This document shows, piece after piece, positions 7,748 to 14,957 of a DNA stretch of 23,072 bases. Position 1 is the first letter of the stretch, and each line of letters begins with the position of its first letter. Location: contig JBOGDS010000063.1 of NCBI GenBank assembly GCA_050743075.1, forward strand, positions 1-23,072, in the 5' to 3' direction. This DNA comes from JBOGDS01 sp050743075. GTDB taxonomy: Bacteria; Actinomycetota; Actinomycetes; Jiangellales; Jiangellaceae. Made by a program: the position numbers and the translations under genes. Below the pieces are notes generated by a model, which made no database searches, was not told where the DNA came from, and saw only the letters and a program-made list of their open reading frames with translations.

Positions 7748-8190
7748 ACCGTCTCGACGACCTGATAGGCGGCCCGGCCTGGCATGACATTGTGCATGGT
7801 GACTCTTCCGCCGTCGCCGCCGCCGGAGTCGATGTGGATCTGCCACCCCCAGTCGGGTCCGGGCGGGGCGGCATACGACCCGGTCAGTCGGATCACACTG
7901 TCATCGCCGATGTTCCCGGCGAGCGTCATCCATGTTGGTGCCGAATGCCAAGAGTCGACCCACACCGCCGTCACTCCGTCCGGGTCGGACGAGCTGGCGA
8001 GCAGCAACAAGCCGTTCTGCGGCGTGTCCCCGTCCGCCCAGACATAGGCGATCGTGACGAAATCCTGGGCGGTGATGCTGACCGTCGCGCCCGCGGCCGA
8101 CTCCTGATACTCGTCCGTGGGCAGCATGCGCAATCTGTTGACGCCCTGCCAACTGCCCAGGAACGGGGCCACCTGCTCGACGAGCTTCAT
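7723..8190 (-). CDS. DUF1579-like hypothetical protein
   Basis: A 155-residue soluble protein with no signal peptide or membrane helix. The start FLGSWQGVNRLRML, the middle VTAVWVDSWHSAP and the end MHNVMPGRAAYQVVETVYDR resemble the small beta-barrel DUF1579/lipocalin-like proteins of actinobacteria, often of unknown function. ATG 8190 lies 9 nt after the stop of the DUF1697 gene, so the two are likely cotranscribed. Its 3' end overlaps by 25 nt the convergent ECF42 remnant. A second, only distantly similar protein lies at 15597-16043. Confidence 0.75.
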   Translation of the reverse strand: MKLVEQVAPFLGSWQGVNRLRMLPTDEYQESAAGATVSITAQDFVTIAYVWADGDTPQNGLLLLASSSDPDGVTAVWVDSWHSAPTWMTLAGNIGDDSVIRLTGSYAAPPGPDWGWQIHIDSGGGDGGRVTMHNVMPGRAAYQVVETVYDRRGEG

Positions 8191-8199
8191 CGCCGCAGC

Positions 8200-8757
8200 C
8201 TACTGGCCGACGGCTGCACCACCTTCTGAGACAGACCCTGAGAGCAGATCGGCGACGGCGAGCACGGTGCGCCAGTTTCTCGTCGTGGCGACGGGTGCGA
8301 GGCGGCGCTTGTCGAGCGCCCTCGCCAGCGCGCTGCGACCCATCCCGTTCGGGAGGTAGAGGTAGAGCTCGCGCCCGCTCACGGTCAGCTCTTCCGGCGC
8401 GAACGCCCCATCGTCGAGGTCGAGTGTGCCGATCGGCTCGCGATGGAAGGCCACATGCAGCTTCGTCGGGTCGTCGGTCCGGCCGACGTACGGGTTGGCG
8501 GCGACGACGGAGCCGATCTCGCCGGAGGAGCGCGCGACGACCGTCGGGCTGATCGGCGTGAGCTCCGCGATGGCCGCCTCGAGCGCCGTCGCCACGTCGT
8601 CGGGCGTCGCGTCGGTGTCGACCACCAGGTTGCCGCTCTGCACGTAAGTCCTCGGGTTCTCGTAGCCGCACGACGCCGCGATCGAGCGTAGGTCGGCCAT
8701 CGGGAGCCGCGTGGACGTGCCGACGTTGATCCCACGGATCCATGCCACGACGCTCAT
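8200..8757 (-). CDS. DUF1697 family protein
   Basis: A 185-residue cytoplasmic protein. It opens with MSVVAWIRGINVGTSTRLPM, includes the conserved YVQSGNLVVDT, and ends with a region RNWRTVLAVADLL, all typical of DUF1697 proteins (about 180 residues, unknown biochemical role). I chose ATG 8757 because the family begins exactly here, although the frame is open further upstream; the ribosome binding site (CAGGCGG) is weak. It is the first gene of a probable two-gene unit with the DUF1579-like protein. Confidence 0.87.
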   Translation of the reverse strand: MSVVAWIRGINVGTSTRLPMADLRSIAASCGYENPRTYVQSGNLVVDTDATPDDVATALEAAIAELTPISPTVVARSSGEIGSVVAANPYVGRTDDPTKLHVAFHREPIGTLDLDDGAFAPEELTVSGRELYLYLPNGMGRSALARALDKRRLAPVATTRNWRTVLAVADLLSGSVSEGGAAVGQ

Positions 8758-8800
8758 CCGCCTGATTACAGCACAGCGGTCCGACCCCGGAACTGGTCGT

Positions 8801-8995
8801 CTAGACGGCGAAGAGCTCGGTCGCGAATTCCTCGAGCGTGGCGATGTCGGGGTCCGTGGCGACCAGGGCAAGCGCCCCACGTTCGGCGCCATGACGCTCG
8901 TTCCATGAAGCGGAGTAGCAGAACAGCTTCACCACGATGTCGCCGTAAACGTTGGCGGCGTGCTCACCGGCGCAGCGTTGCCGCCGCCGACGCCG
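8801..8995 (-). pseudogene. Truncated C-terminal gene fragment, unrecognised
   Basis: On the minus strand a coding-like frame runs through GEHAANVYGDIVVKLF, CYSASWNERHGAERGALA and LVATDPDIATLEEFATELF to a TAG at 8801. The amino-acid and codon use look natural, but an in-frame TGA lies at 8996-8998 and there is no sensible start codon or ribosome binding site. The neighbouring frame just upstream reads LRDGVGGGNAA, suggesting a frameshift inside a formerly longer protein. I do not recognise the family. It lies between the DUF1697 gene and the small membrane protein. Confidence 0.5.
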
Positions 8996-9008
8996 TCACG
9001 CAATGCGT

Positions 9009-9227
9009 TCAGCGGCGGTTGACAGTGCGGTGGACGGCCGTGATGGCGACGAAGAGCACCACTGAGATGCTGACTGCGATGAGGACGACCGCCCCTTCGG
9101 GAACGGTGCCGACGGGCATGATCATCTGTCGAAGGTAGTTCACACCCAACATGACGACCACGTACCACCACCACGGCGCCCACCTCTTCGTCGCCGGGTC
9201 CTGCCGGATCTGCTGTTGCTCGGTCAT
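9009..9227 (-). CDS. Small two-helix membrane protein
   Basis: A 72-residue protein: hydrophilic N-terminus (MTEQQQIRQDPATKRW), a first hydrophobic helix (WWWYVVVMLGVNYL), a short loop, a second helix (GAVVLIAVSISVVLFVAI) and a basic tail. The ATG at 9227 overlaps the upstream membrane protein's stop as ATGA, and AGGAGG sits ~8 nt before it, so the start is well supported and translation is coupled. It probably works with the upstream membrane protein. Family unknown. Confidence 0.82.
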   Translation of the reverse strand: MTEQQQIRQDPATKRWAPWWWYVVVMLGVNYLRQMIMPVGTVPEGAVVLIAVSISVVLFVAITAVHRTVNRR

Positions 9228-9799
9228 GCTGCTTCCTCCTTCGGGTGATGTCGTCCCGGGTGGGAGGGCGTGCGGGCCACGGCGATGCTCGTCGCCACCG
9301 GGCCGGCGACGAACCAGGTCCCGAGCACGAGCGTCAGCACGCCGACGTATCCCAGCAGCGGCTGGGCTCGCTCGACGTCGCCGACGAGCGCGCTGAGGAC
9401 GAGCAGGAGCCCGCCGGAGACGGCCCAGAACAGGGCGGCCCTGCGGAACTCGCGCCACTCGTGCCGGACCCGCTCCGGCCCGGTGCGCTGCGGCTTGGCC
9501 GCCGGCGCCCCGCCGGCGAATCGCTGCGCTAAGCGCCGGTCGGCCCATCGCACCACGCTGTGGCCGAACGCCACCGTGAATCCGATGTAGGCCGCCGCCA
9601 GCGCGTGCGCCTGAGTGGGCGCCGCGCCGCGGTGCAGGTCCACAGCGGTCAACGTCAGCAGGGCCACGTCCGCGACCGGCGAGCCGAGGAGCAGCACCAG
9701 CCCCAGGATCGGCCTGCGCGCCACATACCGGGCCGCCAAGCCCGCGGCGAGGAACACCCAGAAGGCCACCTCGCTGACCAGGATCGCTGCCACGATCAC
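9224..9799 (-). CDS. Multi-pass membrane protein divergent from TetR regulator
   Basis: A 191-residue protein with about five hydrophobic segments: one near the N-terminus, one around RRPILGLVLLLGSPVADVALL, one at AAAYIGFTVAFGHSVV and two in the last third (FWAVSGGLLLVLSALVG, GYVGVLTLVLGTWFVAGP). I chose GTG 9799 because AGAAGGAG precedes it by about 8 nt; GTG 9808 or 9835 in the same frame are alternatives. It is first in a two-gene unit and divergent from a TetR gene, so it is the likely target of that regulator and may have an efflux or membrane-stress role. I know no function for the family. Confidence 0.78.
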   Translation of the reverse strand: MIVAAILVSEVAFWVFLAAGLAARYVARRPILGLVLLLGSPVADVALLTLTAVDLHRGAAPTQAHALAAAYIGFTVAFGHSVVRWADRRLAQRFAGGAPAAKPQRTGPERVRHEWREFRRAALFWAVSGGLLLVLSALVGDVERAQPLLGYVGVLTLVLGTWFVAGPVATSIAVARTPSHPGRHHPKEEAA

Positions 9800-9813
9800 G
9801 ACACTCACTCCTT

Positions 9814-9854
9814 CTAGTACGACTGTGCTAGTCACCGTAACACAGGTGTGCTAG
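9814..9854. promoter_or_regulatory. Candidate TetR operator between divergent genes
   Basis: CTAGTAC (9814-9820) and GTGCTAG (9825-9831) form an inverted repeat with one mismatch and a 4-nt spacer, and GTGCTAG recurs at 9848-9854. The sites lie between the start of the membrane operon (9799) and the TetR ATG (9865), and cover the positions expected for both promoters. This suits autoregulation plus control of the divergent operon. CTAG is otherwise rare in such GC-rich DNA. Confidence 0.6.
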
Positions 9855-9864
9855 AACTTGTTCC

Positions 9865-10590
9865 ATGCCGGTCCAGGTCGACCACGACGCACGCCGCGCC
9901 CAACTGGCCCAGGCCGTTTGGCGGATCGTCGTTCGTGACGGCGTCCGCGGCGCGTCGGTGCGCGGCGTCGCCCGGGAGGCCGGCCTGTCGATGGGCTCGG
10001 TCCGGCACTTCTTCGGCACGCAGGAGGAACTACTGCTCTTCGCCGTGCAGGAGGTCGTCAGCCAGGCCAGCCGGCGGATCGAGGCCGGCGCGCAGGCTCG
10101 GACGTCAGCCGTTGATCAGGGCCGCCCGCTCGACGCTGCCGTGGCGCTGCTCGAGGAGGTACTCCCCCTCGACGAGGAGCGGCAGGTCGAGGCCATGGTG
10201 TGGGCCGCGTTCACGGCGCCCCCGGTCACGGACCCGAGCATGGCGGCGATCCGGCGGCAGGTCGACGACGACATCAGGCAGCTGTGCCGCGACACGCTCA
10301 CCGGCCTGGCGGAGCTCGGCCTACTTCATCCGGCCCGTGACGTCGCGGTCGAGGTCGAGCGGGTCCATGCCCTACTCGACGGGCTCACCATGCACATGCT
10401 GCTCGACCCGGCCCAGACGCCCGCGGACCGCGTCAGGCCGGTGCTCCTCACCCACGTCGGCGACCTCGGCACGCCGCCGAACCGCTACCTATGGCCGAGT
10501 CGGAACATCGAGGCGCCAGGCGGCGTCCCGCCCGTCACAGGGTTGCGGGCATCCCGAATGCCGGGAACAGGCCGTGGCCGAACGTCGTGA
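9865..10590 (+). CDS. TetR/AcrR family transcriptional regulator
   Basis: A 241-residue DNA-binding repressor. The helix-turn-helix occupies residues ~30-62 (ASVRGVAREAGLSMGSVRHFF followed by GTQEELL), typical of TetR proteins. The ligand-binding domain follows, with LDGLTMHMLLDP near residue ~172. Family members end near residue 200-210; here the frame continues ~35 residues and overlaps the 3' end of the convergent sigma factor gene by 56 nt, so the tail after TPPNRYLW may be recent read-through. There is no clear ribosome binding site before ATG 9865, so a leaderless or short-leader mRNA is possible. It probably controls itself and the divergent membrane operon. Confidence 0.9.
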   Translation: MPVQVDHDARRAQLAQAVWRIVVRDGVRGASVRGVAREAGLSMGSVRHFFGTQEELLLFAVQEVVSQASRRIEAGAQARTSAVDQGRPLDAAVALLEEVLPLDEERQVEAMVWAAFTAPPVTDPSMAAIRRQVDDDIRQLCRDTLTGLAELGLLHPARDVAVEVERVHALLDGLTMHMLLDPAQTPADRVRPVLLTHVGDLGTPPNRYLWPSRNIEAPGGVPPVTGLRASRMPGTGRGRTS

Positions 10591-11515
10591 TCTCGGCGAT
10601 CGTGCCGTCCTCGATGCGCAGCACGTCGAGCTTGTACGCCCGGAACACGCTGTCCCCCGGCCGGCGCAGGTAGCTGGCCGCCGCCGGCATCCGGTTGGCG
10701 CTGGTCGGGACGAGGCTCCAGTCGCCCTCGCGTTCCTCCCCGAGTGCGCGTTCGATCAGCGGCGCGAGCCCGTCGAGGCCCTCGAAAACGTACGGAGCCG
10801 GCGGCATCGTGATGCGGATGTCCTGGGAGGCCGCCGCGACGGCCGATGCGGCGTCGCAGCGCTCGTGCGCATCGATGAACCGGGCGAGCACGTCTCGCTC
10901 CTCGTTGGACAGCTCCCGGCCAGACCACTCCGCCCGCCGCGCCGGCAGGTGCTCCTGCATCGTGGCACGGGCCCGCTGCAGCGCGCTATTGGCCGCCGCG
11001 ACGCTGGTCTCGAGCAGCGAGGCGGTCTCGGCGGCCGGCCAGCCGAGCACGTCGCGGGCGACGAACGCGGCACGCTGCCGCGGCGGCAGGAGCTGCATGG
11101 CGGCGACGAAGACGAGCTCTATCGTCTCCCGCTCGACGACGACGGCGTCCGGCTCCACGTCGCTCGGCGCCACCTCGTCCAGGAGGCGGTCCGGGTACGG
11201 CTGGAGCCACGGCACCTCGGCGAACGACTGGAGCTTCGTCAGCTGTCGCGAGCGCTGCCGCAGCGCGTCGAGGCAGACGTTGTGCGCGATCCGGTAGAGC
11301 CAGGCCCGGAACAGTGCGCTGCCGTCGAAGCGCTCGCGGCCCCGCCATGCGCGCAGAAACGTCTCCTGTACCGCGTCCTCGGCCTCGTCGAACGACGCGA
11401 GCATCCGGTAGCAGTGGACGTGCAGCTCGCGGCGGTGACGCTCGGAGAGCGTCGCGAAGGCGCCCTCGTCACCGGCGGCCGCCGCGGCAGCCGGGTCGAT
11501 GCGATCAGCGATCAT
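10535..11515 (-). CDS. ECF sigma factor with C-terminal SnoaL-like domain (SigX5/TIGR02960 type)
   Basis: A 326-residue RNA polymerase sigma factor. Region 2 (~residues 18-90) contains HCYRMLASFDEAEDAVQETF and AWLYRIAHNVCLDALR; region 4 (~140-190) contains LPPRQRAAFVARDVLGW and TSVAAANSALQRARA. The last ~120 residues form a SnoaL/NTF2-like domain (RFIDAHERCD, ITTFGHGLFPAFG), matching the length and order of actinobacterial SigX5-type proteins. Such sigma factors usually lack a classical anti-sigma factor and the C-terminal domain may control activity. ATG 11515 overlaps the VOC gene stop as ATGA, so the two genes are translationally coupled. Confidence 0.92.
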   Translation of the reverse strand: MIADRIDPAAAAAAGDEGAFATLSERHRRELHVHCYRMLASFDEAEDAVQETFLRAWRGRERFDGSALFRAWLYRIAHNVCLDALRQRSRQLTKLQSFAEVPWLQPYPDRLLDEVAPSDVEPDAVVVERETIELVFVAAMQLLPPRQRAAFVARDVLGWPAAETASLLETSVAAANSALQRARATMQEHLPARRAEWSGRELSNEERDVLARFIDAHERCDAASAVAAASQDIRITMPPAPYVFEGLDGLAPLIERALGEEREGDWSLVPTSANRMPAAASYLRRPGDSVFRAYKLDVLRIEDGTIAEITTFGHGLFPAFGMPATL

Positions 11516-11934
11516 GCCTCTGACTTCTCCCTGCGAACCTCCTGCACGACCCAGCTGTTGCCGTCGGGGTCGCTGAACGCGAGGTAGGAGCCGTAGTCGG
11601 CGCGGTCCGGGTGAGGGCCTGGCGTGCGGCCGGCGGCGCCGAAATGGAACACGTCGCCGATGTCGACGCCGCGCTCGGCCAGCTCAGCGCGCGCCTTGTC
11701 GATGTCGGTGACGATCAGGTGCAGGCCCTCGGTCGTTCCCGGCCGTGCCTTCGTGATGCCGACCCCGATCGAGATCGAGCACGCCGAGCCCGGCGGAGTC
11801 ATCTGCACGACGCGGAACTCGTCGCCGGCTTGGTGGTCGACGTCCAGGGTGAACCCGCACTGCTCGGTGTAGAAGGCCTTGGCCCGGTCCACGTCCGACA
11901 CCGGAACCAGCACGAGCTCGAGCTTGTAGTCCAT
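11512..11934 (-). CDS. VOC family (glyoxalase/bleomycin-resistance-like) protein
   Basis: A 140-residue protein of the vicinal oxygen chelate fold. It begins MDYKLELVLVPVSDVDRAK, followed by AFYTEQCGFTLDVDHQAG, with a second module centred on GLHLIVTDIDKARAELAERG and ending in YLAFSDPDGNSWVVQEV, the usual paired beta-alpha-beta-beta-beta modules. GAGGAGG lies 8 nt before ATG 11934. It is first in an operon with the SigX5-like sigma factor. Substrate or metal reaction is not determined; linkage suggests a sensor or detoxification role in the same stress response. Confidence 0.9.
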   Translation of the reverse strand: MDYKLELVLVPVSDVDRAKAFYTEQCGFTLDVDHQAGDEFRVVQMTPPGSACSISIGVGITKARPGTTEGLHLIVTDIDKARAELAERGVDIGDVFHFGAAGRTPGPHPDRADYGSYLAFSDPDGNSWVVQEVRREKSEA

Positions 11935-12003
11935 GGTGCAAGCCTCCTCGGCTTCATAGGGGTGGTCGTCGTTCTCACCCGTACAACGAGGGACCCTACG
12001 GAA

Positions 12004-12025
12004 ACTCATCGGTCGCGCGATGAGT
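12004..12025. promoter_or_regulatory. Short inverted repeat in the divergent promoter region
   Basis: ACTCATCG (12004-12011) and CGATGAGT (12018-12025) form a perfect 8-bp inverted repeat with a 6-nt spacer. It lies between the divergent VOC-sigma and ArsR operons, about 70 nt upstream of the VOC start. It could be a regulator site for the VOC-sigma operon. Confidence 0.35.
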
Positions 12026-12069
12026 CCTCGGCACGGGAGTTGCTCGCACGTCGGCATCCTGCTACGGCT

Positions 12070-12095
12070 CATGTGTCAGAAAATTCTGACACATG
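12070..12095. promoter_or_regulatory. Perfect palindromic operator of the ArsR operon
   Basis: CATGTGTCAGAA (12070-12081) and TTCTGACACATG (12084-12095) are perfect 12-bp inverted repeats separated by AA. The palindrome ends 11 nt before the ArsR ATG, overlapping the region just upstream of the ribosome binding site (AAAGGAA). It is AT-rich in a GC-rich context. It is most likely the autoregulatory site of the ArsR-family protein encoded immediately downstream. Confidence 0.8.
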
Positions 12096-12106
12096 AAAGG
12101 AACTTC

Positions 12107-12457
12107 ATGACGACGGCCCGGCCGACCGGCGACGACCTGGTCGAGATGCTGGCGGCCCTGGCCAACCCGGTCCGGCTGCGCATCGTCGCCAGGCTTGCCG
12201 GCGGCCGCGACTACGTCAGCCAGCTAGCCCGCGAGCTCGGGGTGAGCCGTCCCCTCCTGCACATGCACCTCCAACGGCTCGAAGTCGCGGGCCTCGTCGT
12301 CGGCAGCCTCGAGCTGTCCGAGGACGGCAGGGCCATGAAGTTCTACGAGGTCGCGGACTTCGACCTGCACCTGACCGCGGCGGCGCTGGCCGAGGCGGCA
12401 CGGACCCTGACCACACCGGACCCGGATCGGGGTCCCGCACGCAAGGAGCAGCCCTGA
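12107..12457 (+). CDS. ArsR-family winged-helix regulator
   Basis: A 116-residue DNA-binding protein. Residues ~12-80 form a winged helix: LAALANPVRLRIVARLAGG, then the recognition region VSQLARELGVSRPLLHMHLQR, then a wing ending in LSEDGRAMKFYEVADFDL. No cysteine cluster for metal sensing is visible, so it may sense a different signal. AAAGGAA lies ~6 nt before ATG 12107, which follows a perfect 26-bp palindrome likely to be its operator. The stop overlaps the next ATG by one base (TGATG). It probably represses its own three-gene operon. Confidence 0.9.
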   Translation: MTTARPTGDDLVEMLAALANPVRLRIVARLAGGRDYVSQLARELGVSRPLLHMHLQRLEVAGLVVGSLELSEDGRAMKFYEVADFDLHLTAAALAEAARTLTTPDPDRGPARKEQP

Positions 12458-12726
12458 TGGACAACGTCACCTGGCCGGAGGCCATCGTCATCCTCGGCAT
12501 CATCGTCCTGATCATCTTTCTGATCGGCGGCGGGATGGCCGGCTACCTGGAACTGCGCAAGTTGAAGGTCACGGCCCACCAGGAGGACGACCTGCGCCAG
12601 CTCGTGCGCCGCTACGAGCAGCTCGCCGAGAACTCCCACGACGCGCAGCAGCGGGTCGCCGCCGACGTGTCCGAGCTGCGGTCGCGCACGTCGTCGATCG
12701 AGCAAATCCTCCGCACGGTCGAGTGA
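12457..12726 (+). CDS. PspB-like small membrane protein with coiled coil
   Basis: An 89-residue protein with one strongly hydrophobic N-terminal helix (residues ~9-30, AIVILGIIVLIIFLIGGG) and a long charged helix with heptad-like spacing (residues ~42-88) ending SSIEQILRTVE. This layout, and the RYEQLAEN...IEQIL ending, resembles the phage-shock protein PspB family, though similarity is modest. It is translationally coupled to the ArsR gene (TGATG) and followed 10 nt later by the oxidoreductase gene. It may sense or relay membrane stress; this is inference. Confidence 0.8.
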   Translation: MDNVTWPEAIVILGIIVLIIFLIGGGMAGYLELRKLKVTAHQEDDLRQLVRRYEQLAENSHDAQQRVAADVSELRSRTSSIEQILRTVE

Positions 12727-12736
12727 GGTGCCGACA

Positions 12737-13708
12737 ATGAAGGCGATGGTCCGCGACAGGAACGGCTCCCCCGACATTCTGCGGCTCGAGGACGTGAACA
12801 TGCCCGTGATCGGGCCCGACGACGTGCTCGTCCGCGTGCATGCAGCCGGCGTCGACCAGGGTGTCTGGCACATCGTCACAGGCCTGCCGTACCGCGTCCG
12901 GGTCGCCGGCTATGGGGTGCGGCGGCCCAAGTCCCGTGTCGCCGGCATGGACATCGCGGGCACGGTGGAGGCCGTCGGTGCGAACGTGACCCGGTTCAAG
13001 CCCGGCGACGAGGTGTTCGGCACCAGCGACGGCTCGCTCGCCGAGTACGCGCGCGCCAGCCAGGACGCCGTCGTGCGCAAGCCGGCCCGCCTGACGTTCG
13101 AGCAGGCCGCCGCCGTCCCTGTCTCGGCCTGCGCGGCCCTGCAGGGCCTACGCGACCGGGGCGAGATCACCGAGGGGCAGCGGGTCCTGGTCATCGGCGC
13201 GGGCGGCGGCGTCGGGACGTTCGCGGTCCAGCTGGCCAAGGTGTTCGGCGCGCACGTCACCGGCGTGTGCAGCACGGCGAAGGTCGACCTGGTCCGGTCC
13301 CTGGGCGCCGACGACGTCGTCGACTACACCCGCGAGGATTTCGCGGCCCGGTCGCGCCGGTACGACCTCATCCTCGACACCGCGGGCAACCGTCCCTTGT
13401 CGCGGCTCCGACGGGCTCTCACCCCCGAGGGCACGCTCGTCATCATCGGCGCCGAAGTGGGTGGACGGTGGCTGGGCGGCGTGGACCGCCAGCTCCGAGC
13501 GGCGCTGCTCTCGCCGTTCGTCGGTCAGCGCCTGCGGATCCTGCTGTCGAAGGAGGGCCCGGCCGACCTCGAGCTCCTCGGGGAGATGATCAAGGCCGGC
13601 ACCGTCACGCCGGTCGTCGACCGGACGTTCCCGCTGAGCGAGGTCCCCGAGGCCATCAGGTACCTCCGCGACGGCAAGGCCCGCGGCAAGGTCGTCATCA
13701 CGGTATGA
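12737..13708 (+). CDS. MDR-type NAD(P)-dependent oxidoreductase (quinone-reductase-like, zinc-independent)
   Basis: A 323-residue medium-chain dehydrogenase/reductase. The GroES-like N-terminus runs MKAMVRDRNGSPDILRLEDV to about residue 110, and a Rossmann fold follows with nucleotide motif GAGGGVGTFAVQ (~154-165) and LGADDVVDYTREDF. It ends DGKARGKVVITV as is usual. The catalytic-zinc Cys/His ligands of alcohol dehydrogenases are not seen, so a quinone/enone reductase role is more likely. I chose ATG 12737 with GAGGTG 6 nt upstream; GTG 12728 is an alternative. It closes the ArsR operon and is probably induced when ArsR releases the palindrome. Confidence 0.92.
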   Translation: MKAMVRDRNGSPDILRLEDVNMPVIGPDDVLVRVHAAGVDQGVWHIVTGLPYRVRVAGYGVRRPKSRVAGMDIAGTVEAVGANVTRFKPGDEVFGTSDGSLAEYARASQDAVVRKPARLTFEQAAAVPVSACAALQGLRDRGEITEGQRVLVIGAGGGVGTFAVQLAKVFGAHVTGVCSTAKVDLVRSLGADDVVDYTREDFAARSRRYDLILDTAGNRPLSRLRRALTPEGTLVIIGAEVGGRWLGGVDRQLRAALLSPFVGQRLRILLSKEGPADLELLGEMIKAGTVTPVVDRTFPLSEVPEAIRYLRDGKARGKVVITV

Positions 13709-13739
13709 GGCGGCACCCATCCGGCAATTCGACGATCAC

Positions 13740-13962
13740 TAGAGCGTCGTCGGCTCTCGCAGGCTTGGGCTGCCTCGACGGCAAGCCCTTCACGGCTTGG
13801 TCGAAGTCGCTTCGCTGTTGCGTCGTTCGCCGCGATCCTCCGCGCCTGGAACTTGTCGTACTCGCCGTGCGCGGTCTCGAGGGCAAGGGCGTGTGAGACC
13901 TTGCCCGCGTCGCGAAGCGTCTGCCGACCGCGGGAGCGGTCCGGATCCGCGTCGTCGACCAC
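13740..13962 (-). pseudogene. Frameshifted tail of a RhuM-family protein
   Basis: On the minus strand one frame reads LRDAGKVSHALALETAHGEY then DKFQARR, and after a shift near 13820 another frame continues SDFDQAVKGLPSRQPKPA. Together these match the C-terminal end of the RhuM (virulence RhuM/Fic-associated) family, where AGKVSH, EYDKF and DFDxAVKxLP follow each other. The ~200-residue N-terminal part is missing. No start codon or ribosome binding site is evident. RhuM genes are often in genomic islands. The remainder of 13709-14108 shows no recognisable gene. Confidence 0.72.
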
Positions 13963-14108
13963 AGCTACGGGCTGACCGGCCTACCCGGGCTCACGCCGCG
14001 GCCACCGACCGTCGGCGTTTCGATGGCCCAACTCCGACTCGGTCATGGTCGGCCGCACCTACACGCTCTGACGGCGAGCCGGCTGGGGTTGGCAGGCCGC
14101 CGGCGCGT

Positions 14109-14522
14109 GCGGCGAGCCTGGTCACCCGTCCGCCGACTGGGCCGACGCAGCAGGCGGCCCTGGACTTCTGGACAACCAGCATGGGTTTCTACGTGGGCCG
14201 CGATGACACGTACGGCGACGAGCGGTGGATCGAGGTGAAACCTCCCCAGCAAGAGCTGCTCTTGGTGCTGAGCCCGCGGAGGCCCGACGAGCCGCTCCGC
14301 ACGGTCGACGACCGCCTGCCGCATTCCGACCTGTTCTTCGACTGCGCCGACATCCAGGCCACCCACGCGGACCTGGCCGCCCGCGGGGTCAGGTTCCCGG
14401 TGCCGCCGGCGCGTCAGCACTTCGGCTGGTGGGCGCTCTTCGAAGACGACGAAGGTACGAGGTTCGCGTTGGGTCAGTGGACGGCGCGACTGCGGCCACC
14501 TCCTGAAACGAGCCGGGAGTGA
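14109..14522 (+). pseudogene. VOC family protein lacking a valid start (5'-damaged)
   Basis: The frame reads QQAALDFWTTSMGFYVGRDD, RWIEVKPPQQELLLVLSPRR, DLFFDCADIQATHADLAARG and WWALFEDDEGTRFALGQW, a nearly complete VOC-domain protein of about 130 residues. The first beta-strand is poorly preserved (AASLVTRPPTGPT), and no ATG or GTG with a ribosome binding site exists in frame before residue ATG 14181, which would remove an essential part of the fold. I therefore call it 5'-damaged. It is followed 36 nt later by an intact VOC gene, so the pair may derive from a VOC cluster. A non-standard start cannot be excluded. Confidence 0.65.
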
Positions 14523-14558
14523 CTCCCGAGCAAGGTCGGAAGATGGAGTGTGATCAAC

Positions 14559-14957
14559 ATGCAGATCGACAAGGTGCTCGCAGGCGTTGCCGTCGCGGAC
14601 TGGGCGCGGGCGCGGGACTGGTACGAGGTCCTGATGAGCCGTCCGGCCGACGCTGTTCCGATGGAGGGGCTGGCGGAGTGGCACACGGCGGGCGGCGTGC
14701 TTCAGGTCGTCGCCGACCGAGAGCGTGCAGGCGGGTCGCTGGTGACGCTGTGGGTGCCGGACATTCGAGCGGCGCTGTCAGAGGTGGCGTCGCGCGCTGG
14801 GCTTCATGTCGAGCCGGACGACACCACATCGGACAAGGTGATCTTCGCCACGCTCACTGACCTTGACCGGAACGCGATCACGCTCGTCCAGGTCCGCGAT
14901 GGCGCGGAACTTCGAGGACCCGCACGAAACCAACAGGAGGCTGACGACGATGCGTGA
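14559..14957 (+). CDS. VOC/glyoxalase-like protein
   Basis: A 132-residue protein with VOC-type modules: LAGVAVADWARARDWYEVLM at the start and VTLWVPDIRAALSEVASRAG in the middle, followed by TLTDLDRNAITLVQV, the typical end of the second module. ATG 14559 has GGAG ~10 nt upstream; GTG 14550 is too close to it. Its 3' end overlaps the next gene by 8 nt, so the two are cotranslated. Substrate is unknown. Confidence 0.88.
   Translation: MQIDKVLAGVAVADWARARDWYEVLMSRPADAVPMEGLAEWHTAGGVLQVVADRERAGGSLVTLWVPDIRAALSEVASRAGLHVEPDDTTSDKVIFATLTDLDRNAITLVQVRDGAELRGPARNQQEADDDA

Noticed and set aside
9848..11587. A 579-codon plus-strand frame spanning TetR and the sigma factor gene
   Set aside because: It is an out-of-frame reading of TetR joined to the antisense of the sigma factor gene; no domain is preserved in this frame.
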